DNA of 26,719 nucleotides, from the NCBI GenBank assembly GCA_021107835.1, contig JAIOSD010000058.1, positions 1 through 26,719 on the forward strand, in the 5' to 3' direction. The position numbers and the translations under genes were made by a program. This DNA comes from an archaeon. Its GTDB lineage: Archaea; Nanobdellota; Nanobdellia; SCGC-AAA011-G17; PNOQ01. Below are positions 22,515-26,719 of the stretch, piece by piece. Under the pieces are notes generated by a model that was given only the letters and a program-made list of their open reading frames with translations, was not told the DNA's origin and did no database searches. The number at the start of each line of letters is the position of its first letter. The first letter of the stretch is position 1.

Positions 22515-23156
22515 TTATTCAAAGAAATATGGAATTAGTTTTTCTTCAGCCTTTCTTAAGTGAACTTGAAAAGTAGAAAAACATAAATTAGAAATCTTAG
22601 CTAATTTTTTAACACTAGTTTTTCTAGGAACACTGTAATAACCATTTTTAATAGCTAAATTAAAAGCTTTTTTTTGCTTCTCAGTTAAATCTGGATGAAC
22701 TTTTATAATAGAAATAGATTTTATTTTTTTCTCATTGATACTTAATAACTCGCCATTTTTGAACTTTTTTAAGGATCTAAATACTTTCATTAAAGGTTCT
22801 CGTTTAAAACAACCAATAGTAATAAATTCCTCTCCTTTCTCAGATAAATAAGCTGGTGTAACGTGGATTATATTTTTATTGTAAATAATCTTAGTAAATA
22901 AAGGTTCTTTGATAGTTCCAACAAAAAAATCCCCATTTAGCTCAAAATTAATAACTCTTCTTTCTTTTTTAAATTCTTTCAGAAGTTTTTTCTTATTTTT
23001 TTCATTTCCAATTAAAGTTCCAGTAATATGAACTATGATCCAATCTTTTTCATAATAAAAGGATAACGGAAATCCAAACATGTTTAAATTATATTTAGCT
23101 AACTTGTTGCCTATTAATGTGTTCTTGGCGCTAAATTTTATTTTAGCTATAAACAT
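22515..23156 (-). CDS. HTH_10 (Bat-type) transcriptional regulator
   Basis: The 213-residue protein ends in an HTH_10 domain (about 155-210): LTEKQKKAFNLAIKNGYYSV, PRKTSVKKLAKISN, then STFQVHLRKAEEKLI, the signature of bacterio-opsin-activator-like archaeal regulators. The N-terminal 150 residues are a beta-rich sensor-like domain (FYYEKDWIIVHITG; NFELNGDFFVGTIKE) with no recognised ligand. The ATG lies 26.5 nt from TTTTTATA and the palindrome TACGATATATATCGTA sits between the two, so self-repression is likely. A second copy of the palindrome core follows the stop codon. Confidence 0.85.
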   Translation of the reverse strand: MFIAKIKFSAKNTLIGNKLAKYNLNMFGFPLSFYYEKDWIIVHITGTLIGNEKNKKKLLKEFKKERRVINFELNGDFFVGTIKEPLFTKIIYNKNIIHVTPAYLSEKGEEFITIGCFKREPLMKVFRSLKKFKNGELLSINEKKIKSISIIKVHPDLTEKQKKAFNLAIKNGYYSVPRKTSVKKLAKISNLCFSTFQVHLRKAEEKLIPYFFE

Positions 23157-23161
23157 ATGGA

Positions 23162-23177
23162 TACGATATATATCGTA
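23162..23177. promoter_or_regulatory. Palindrome TACGATATATATCGTA, operator site 1
   Basis: This perfect 16-bp palindrome lies between the TATA box (TTTTTATA on the minus strand, 23179-23186) and the ATG of the HTH_10 gene at 23156. A repressor bound here would block initiation. Its central 12 bp recur at 22502-22513. Confidence 0.65.
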
Positions 23178-23315
23178 GTATAAAAAGTTATCGAAACCTG
23201 TTGTGTATTTAAAAATATTTATGTTTTATTTGTGAATATTGGGGATATTATGGAAGTGATTATAAAACTTAACAAATAGATAAATTTTATAAACTGTTGA
23301 ATTTTTTGTTTATTA

Positions 23316-23888
23316 ATGAAATTTAGTGAAGTTGAGATTGAACATTTATTGAAGGCTTGGGCAGCTATTACTTTAGCTTTTGCTATTTATTTTTCTGGTG
23401 GTGATGTTTTTTCTTCTAAGTTTACTGGATGGTTATTAATATCTGCTTTAACAGTTGGCGTTGGGTTTTTATTTCATGAGATGGGGCACAAATATGTTGC
23501 TCAAAGATATCATTGTTTTGCTGAGTTTAGGGCGTTTAATGGTATGTTGGTATTAGCTGTGTTAATGAGTTTTTTAGGTTTTATTTTTGCTGCTCCTGGT
23601 GCAGTAATGATACAAGGCTATGTTAATAAAGAAAGAAATGGTAAAATTAGTTTGGCTGGTCCTTTAGTTAATGTTGGTTTGGCTGTAATATTTTTAGGAT
23701 TAATTTTACTTGGGTTTTCTAATGAGTTTACGTCAATTGGATTAATGATTAATGGTTTATTAGCTGCGTTTAATATGATTCCTTTTTTGAATTTTGATGG
23801 TAAGAAGATTTTGGCCTGGAATAAGATTGCTTACTTTTTGACTTTGGGTGCAGCTATCGCTTTGATGGTTGTTCGCGGGTTGGTTTGA
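23316..23888 (+). CDS. M50-family membrane metallopeptidase (site-2 protease-like)
   Basis: The 190-residue integral membrane protein contains the zinc motif HEMGH (54-58) in a transmembrane helix and NFDG (159-162) with the third ligand D161 after NMIP, the two signatures of M50 proteases. Five or six hydrophobic segments surround them. Compact archaeal forms without PDZ or CBS domains are common. Substrates could be membrane-bound regulators, but none is indicated. A TTTATAAA box around 23285-23292 precedes the ATG. The 3' end lies 40 nt from the next gene. Confidence 0.88.
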   Translation: MKFSEVEIEHLLKAWAAITLAFAIYFSGGDVFSSKFTGWLLISALTVGVGFLFHEMGHKYVAQRYHCFAEFRAFNGMLVLAVLMSFLGFIFAAPGAVMIQGYVNKERNGKISLAGPLVNVGLAVIFLGLILLGFSNEFTSIGLMINGLLAAFNMIPFLNFDGKKILAWNKIAYFLTLGAAIALMVVRGLV

Positions 23889-23928
23889 AAACGAAAGGAT
23901 TATAAATAGATTCTTTGTTGCGAATGAT

Positions 23929-24351
23929 ATGAACTTTGTAACAAAAACATTGTTAAGTGTTGGATTTATGGCTAGTTTGGTAGGATGTGATAGATATGAA
24001 TCTTCTTATCAAGCAAAGGTAGATTTGAATGGGGATGGTGTGGAAGATGTTGTAGATGGTAGATTTAGGGATAGTTATGATGGTTTCCGAGACTATTCGT
24101 TAATTGCTAGTTTATCAAATTCTGAAGGATCTTTTGACGATCCTGTTGTTTTGGCAAGATTAAGTAAAAAACCTACCAAAGTTGAATTTGCTGATTTTGA
24201 TAATGATGGAGATATTGATTTGTCACTTAAGGTTCCTGGGGAGAAAATTTGGGGGAACATGGAATATAATAAATTTCTTTCAAAAAATGATGGGGAAGGG
24301 AACTTTGGACCTTTAGAATTAGATCTTAGTTGGTATACTCCTCGCTTTTAA
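23929..24351 (+). CDS. Lipoprotein with FG-GAP-like Asp-rich loops
   Basis: From ATG 23929 the 140-residue protein begins with a lipoprotein signal: hydrophobic MNFVTKTLLSVGFMASLVGC, with C20 as the lipidation residue. The mature part contains VDLNGDGVEDVV and ADFDNDGDIDLSL, the calcium-loop pattern of FG-GAP/VCBS beta-propeller repeats, though two repeats cannot make a full propeller. TATAAATA around 23900-23907 is 25.5 nt before this ATG; upstream in-frame starts inside the M50 gene are rejected. Its location is probably the outer face of the membrane; its role is unknown. Confidence 0.72.
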   Translation: MNFVTKTLLSVGFMASLVGCDRYESSYQAKVDLNGDGVEDVVDGRFRDSYDGFRDYSLIASLSNSEGSFDDPVVLARLSKKPTKVEFADFDNDGDIDLSLKVPGEKIWGNMEYNKFLSKNDGEGNFGPLELDLSWYTPRF

Positions 24352-24368
24352 TAAAAAAGAGAAAAATT

Positions 24369-24626
24369 TTATTCTGGTTTTGTTTGTTCTTCTGCTACAC
24401 CAAATTTTCTTTTTGTTTTATCTTCTAGTTTTCCTATGTATATTGTTACCCCTACTGCTATTATTGTTACGATTATAGCATAAGTTAACATTGGACCTAT
24501 TGTTTCTGAAGTTCCAAAAATTTGTTTGAAGATTGCTTGTATTGCGCCATTCCAAGCCAAAGCAGCAACTAAACCAAATGCAACGGTAATTAGTGCAGCT
24601 AGTTTTTCTATTACTTCAATTTTCAT
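24369..24626 (-). CDS. Small two-helix membrane protein, DUF5654-like
   Basis: The 85-residue protein has two membrane helices (about 9-33 and 45-65) with the segment IEVIEKLAALITVAFGLVAALAWNGAIQAIFKQIFG, which resembles the archaeal DUF5654 family as I recall it. The charged tail (KLEDKTKRKFGVAEEQTKPE) is soluble. No function is known. It lies convergent to the lipoprotein gene. Confidence 0.65.
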   Translation of the reverse strand: MKIEVIEKLAALITVAFGLVAALAWNGAIQAIFKQIFGTSETIGPMLTYAIIVTIIAVGVTIYIGKLEDKTKRKFGVAEEQTKPE

Positions 24627-24652
24627 TTATTTGTACTCTCTTTACTTTATGA

Positions 24653-24889
24653 TTAATCTTGTAAAACCGTATCTAATGTGTATAGTGAATCGGGGGGGGG
24701 TGAATATATCTTTGTATTTTCTATTATTTCTCCCCTTTCTGATAGGAAATCCAGATCTTGCTGTTGATTTCCATTAGGAGTTAAGAATTGTCCGCCAATA
24801 GTGATTGTGGCTACTGTTAGAAAAGGTAATAATAGTCTTCCCCCGGGGCTATTTAAACTATATCTTGTTATTTCAGAATCGTTTTCCAT
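24653..24889 (-). CDS. Small hypothetical protein with one hydrophobic segment
   Basis: The 78-residue protein has a hydrophobic stretch at about 19-35 (LLLPFLTVATITIGGQF) and a polar C-terminus rich in Asp and Pro. A run of eight G on the plus strand (24692-24699) encodes the PPP part of SPPPDSLY; slippage there would change the last 14 or so residues. It precedes rps7 on the opposite side of the str genes and may be the tail of the same transcript. No family is recognised. Confidence 0.5.
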   Translation of the reverse strand: MENDSEITRYSLNSPGGRLLLPFLTVATITIGGQFLTPNGNQQQDLDFLSERGEIIENTKIYSPPPDSLYTLDTVLQD

Positions 24890-24929
24890 AGAAAGGTAAA
24901 GATTGATACTTATTTAAAGATTGTTATTC

Positions 24930-25523
24930 TTATCTAGATGAATCTGCTTGTCTTTCAAGTTCAAGTTTCTTTTGTATTGCTGCGCTTGTTTGATCTATTT
25001 TGTAAGCGTTAAGAATTTCATTTGCTAAGGATTTTGCTATTGATACTTTAGCATTAAATGCTTTTGAGTAGGCACCTTGTACCATTAATCTTAGTGTGAA
25101 ATCTACTCTCCTTAATGGTGAGACTTCTACAGCTTTGGAATATCTTGCACCACCATATTCTATTGAAGTTACTTCTTCTCTTGGTGCTGCATTTTCTAAT
25201 GCTGTGACAAAAACTTGAATTGGATTTTGTTTTGTTTCTTTCTCTATTATTTTAAAACAATCTTGTACTATTTTGTAAGTTTTAATTCCTTTACCTGTTA
25301 TATGATAAGAAGTAATTTTGTGTTTTTTACCTTTGTGTCCTGGAACCATTAATTTGTTTATTAGTCTTTCAACAATGTGGGTTTTTTGAGTCCAGATTCT
25401 TTGTCCTTCTGCTGCTCTTCCACCAGTTTTTGGAACTAATATTGGTTGTAAATTTATATATGGGATAAGAGCTTTCTCTTTTACTATTATTTTGTCGGTT
25501 TCCCATTTATTGAATAATTTCAT
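24930..25523 (-). CDS. rps7: Small ribosomal subunit protein S7
   Basis: The 197-residue protein has the archaeal S7 features: a start KLFNKWETDKIIVKEKAL, KTHIVERLINKLMVPGHKGKK (about 47-67), FVTALENAAPREEVTSIEYGGARY (about 104-127) and VSPLRRVDFTLRLMVQGA (about 133-150). It nucleates 16S rRNA head assembly. Its ATG overlaps the rps12 stop by one base (TAATG), so the two are translationally coupled. Confidence 0.96.
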   Translation of the reverse strand: MKLFNKWETDKIIVKEKALIPYINLQPILVPKTGGRAAEGQRIWTQKTHIVERLINKLMVPGHKGKKHKITSYHITGKGIKTYKIVQDCFKIIEKETKQNPIQVFVTALENAAPREEVTSIEYGGARYSKAVEVSPLRRVDFTLRLMVQGAYSKAFNAKVSIAKSLANEILNAYKIDQTSAAIQKKLELERQADSSR

Positions 25524-25960
25524 TATCTTCTACCTTTCTCTATTTTTCCAGAAACTAATGAGTTTAATGCTTGATCATTAACTTTGATTACTTGCCATCT
25601 AATCCCAGACAAATCTCCTTTAGCTCGTCCTTTAGCACCACCGATACATTCTACAACAACTTCATCATGTTCATCTATAAATTTAATTGCGTTGTAACCT
25701 GGTACAAAAGCAGTGATTTTTTTACTATTTTTAACTAATTGGCATTTTACACATTTTCTTAAAGCTGAATTTGGCTGTTTTGCTTCTATTTGTATTTTTT
25801 CTAATACTATTGCTTTTCCTTGAGGACTTGCTTTGAGTGGATCTGATTTTTTCTTTAGATTAAGTGCTCTTCTTTTGAACGTAGTACTCTGCCATCTATG
25901 AGCTTTCCTACTATCTTTAAGTTTTTTTCCTGCTCCTATTCCTCTGCCTTTTTTTGCCAT
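25523..25960 (-). CDS. rps12: Small ribosomal subunit protein S12
   Basis: The 145-residue protein has the archaeal/eukaryotic S12 (uS12) sequence: GIGAGKKLKDSRKAHRWQ, KANSALRKCVKCQL-like QPNSALRKCVKCQL (about 80-93) and IGGAKGRAKGDLSGIRWQVIKVN. It lines the decoding centre. The gene follows nusA with 1 bp between coding regions and overlaps rps7 by one base. Confidence 0.96.
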   Translation of the reverse strand: MAKKGRGIGAGKKLKDSRKAHRWQSTTFKRRALNLKKKSDPLKASPQGKAIVLEKIQIEAKQPNSALRKCVKCQLVKNSKKITAFVPGYNAIKFIDEHDEVVVECIGGAKGRAKGDLSGIRWQVIKVNDQALNSLVSGKIEKGRR

Positions 25961-25961
25961 T

Positions 25962-26372
25962 TTATATTATTTTTATATCTTCTATTTCTTGAAAATACTT
26001 TTTAACAAGTTTTTTAAGGTTTTCTAAATTTTTGGCGTTTCTGCCTATTAATAAACCTTTGTCTTTTGTTGATTTTGGAGTTATTTTGATTGTGTTTTGC
26101 TCCCTTTCTATAGTTTCTGCTTTGATTGGAGATATTAAACTTTTTATGAATATTTCTGGATTTGGATTGAATTCAATTATTTTTATTTTTTTATTTGTTT
26201 TTTCTGTGAACTTTTTTGCGTTTACTCCTTGTTTTCCTACTGCTTTGCTTGCTTGTCCTGGGTTTACTATAAAGATTAATTTATCTTCTTCAAAAAAACA
26301 ATCTTTTGCTCTTATTCTTGTTACTTTTTCAAAGAAATTGATGAATTGTATTGTTTCTAGATTTAATTTCAT
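25962..26372 (-). CDS. nusA: NusA-like KH-domain transcription factor (archaeal)
   Basis: From ATG 26372 the 136-residue protein has the two KH domains of short archaeal NusA and none of the bacterial N-terminal or S1 domains. KH1 includes FIVNPGQASKAVGKQGVNAKKF and KH2 includes KDKGLLIGRNAKNLENLKKL, each with a GxxG-type loop. The start is placed 2 nt after the rpl30e stop; an in-frame upstream start at 26414 would overlap that gene and adds residues not typical of the family. The location between rpl30e and rps12 is the conserved archaeal order. Confidence 0.92.
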   Translation of the reverse strand: MKLNLETIQFINFFEKVTRIRAKDCFFEEDKLIFIVNPGQASKAVGKQGVNAKKFTEKTNKKIKIIEFNPNPEIFIKSLISPIKAETIEREQNTIKITPKSTKDKGLLIGRNAKNLENLKKLVKKYFQEIEDIKII

Positions 26373-26374
26373 TT

Positions 26375-26629
26375 TTAATAACAACAAAGATTTATAGAAA
26401 ACGGTTTTTTGCAAATGGCTCCAATTTCTTCATTTGTTTCTTTTAATTCTGTTATTTGAATTCCTGCTATTTCACCGTACTTTTTTACCTCTTTTTTTAG
26501 AGCGGGGGGGCAATTTTTTGAAATGAAAACTTCTTTTACTGTTGTTGTTTTTAGTTTTTTTATAGTTCTTTCTGTCCCAATTATTAATTTCTTTTCTTTT
26601 GTAGCTTTTTTTAGATTGTCTATTGTCAT
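26375..26629 (-). CDS. rpl30e: Large ribosomal subunit protein L30e
   Basis: The 84-residue protein of the L7Ae/L30e RNA-binding fold has IGTERTIKKLKTTTVKEVFISKNCPPALKKEV-like organisation and the later GAICKKPFSINLCCY. It is slightly shorter than usual (about 100) at the C-terminus but keeps the family core. It overlaps rpoA2 by 4 nt (ATGA). Location after rpoA2 is conserved in archaea. Confidence 0.88.
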   Translation of the reverse strand: MTIDNLKKATKEKKLIIGTERTIKKLKTTTVKEVFISKNCPPALKKEVKKYGEIAGIQITELKETNEEIGAICKKPFSINLCCY

Positions 26630-26719
26630 TTTTTCTTTGGTTTTTTCATTTTTGCTACCAATCCTGGAAGTCCTGTTCCTAATGGAATTGGTTGATTCAC
26701 TATTACATTTTCTATAACG
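26626..26719 (-). CDS. rpoA2: RNA polymerase subunit A'' (Rpo1C), C-terminal end only
   Basis: The minus strand from the right edge reads VIENVIVNQPIPLGTGLPGL, then VAKMKKPKKK and TGA. This is the conserved C-terminal motif of the archaeal RNA polymerase A'' subunit (VENVIVGQPIPLGTG-like). The gene is cut by the window edge; 30 residues are present. Its stop overlaps the rpl30e start. Confidence 0.9.
   Translation of the reverse strand, partial: VIENVIVNQPIPLGTGLPGLVAKMKKPKKK

Noticed and set aside
26032..26397. Plus-strand frame of 121 codons opposite nusA
   Set aside because: It is antisense to the KH-domain gene, and its hydrophobic composition results from complementing Lys/Asn-rich codons.
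1..26719. CRISPR arrays, rRNA genes, insertion sequences and replication origin
   Set aside because: No regularly spaced repeats, rRNA signatures, transposase genes, Cdc6/Orc genes or origin-type repeats were seen.

Overview
The window is a low-GC, gene-dense archaeal chromosome segment, most likely from a DPANN lineage of the Pacearchaeota/Woesearchaeota type. The evidence is the archaeal order rpoA2-rpl30e-nusA-rps12-rps7, archaeal EF-1A, EF-2, S10 and PheT, a TrmB regulator, an HTH_10 regulator and a class II tRNA-Ser without encoded CCA. Many starts are leaderless, with a TTTATAAA-like box about 25-27 nt before the ATG. The phylum is an inference from gene content only.

Left end (1-1964): a diversity-generating retroelement (DGR). 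The 3' part of a variable protein gene ends in a variable repeat (VR). A 238-nt non-coding stretch follows, then a template repeat (TR), then a reverse transcriptase with the DGR-type SQ motif and YVDD. All eight VR/TR substitutions in the alignable part fall on TR adenines. The TR also carries a 19-nt A-rich hairpin segment that the VR lacks. No avd gene is visible; the space holds nested inverted repeats that could form a structured RNA.

2001-10343: pheT, a small Cys-containing protein, an apparent remnant of dph2 (diphthamide synthesis), two large surface proteins anchored by C-terminal membrane helices (one with two FN3-like domains and a Notch-type LNR module, the other with a TIM-barrel glycosidase-like region and CGDG-type Cys repeats), a tiny ribbon-helix-helix protein, several small proteins and an AlkD-type DNA glycosylase.

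10353-16636: tRNA-Ser(GGA), a CNNM/CorC-type membrane protein, glmS, a Doc-type toxin with an RHH antitoxin behind a perfect 22-bp palindrome, a possible 22-residue Cys-rich peptide, a zinc-ribbon-like protein, a TrmB regulator and two unknown genes divergent from it.

16641-26719: pieces of the archaeal str cluster. S10, EF-1A and EF-2 are separated from rps7-rps12-nusA-rpl30e-rpoA2 by about 4 kb of accessory genes. These include a block of three unknown genes and an HTH_10 regulator (20953-23177) with the palindrome CGATATATATCG at both ends of the regulator gene, plus an M50 membrane protease and a lipoprotein. EF-2 keeps the histidine that Dph enzymes modify, which makes the truncated dph2 notable.
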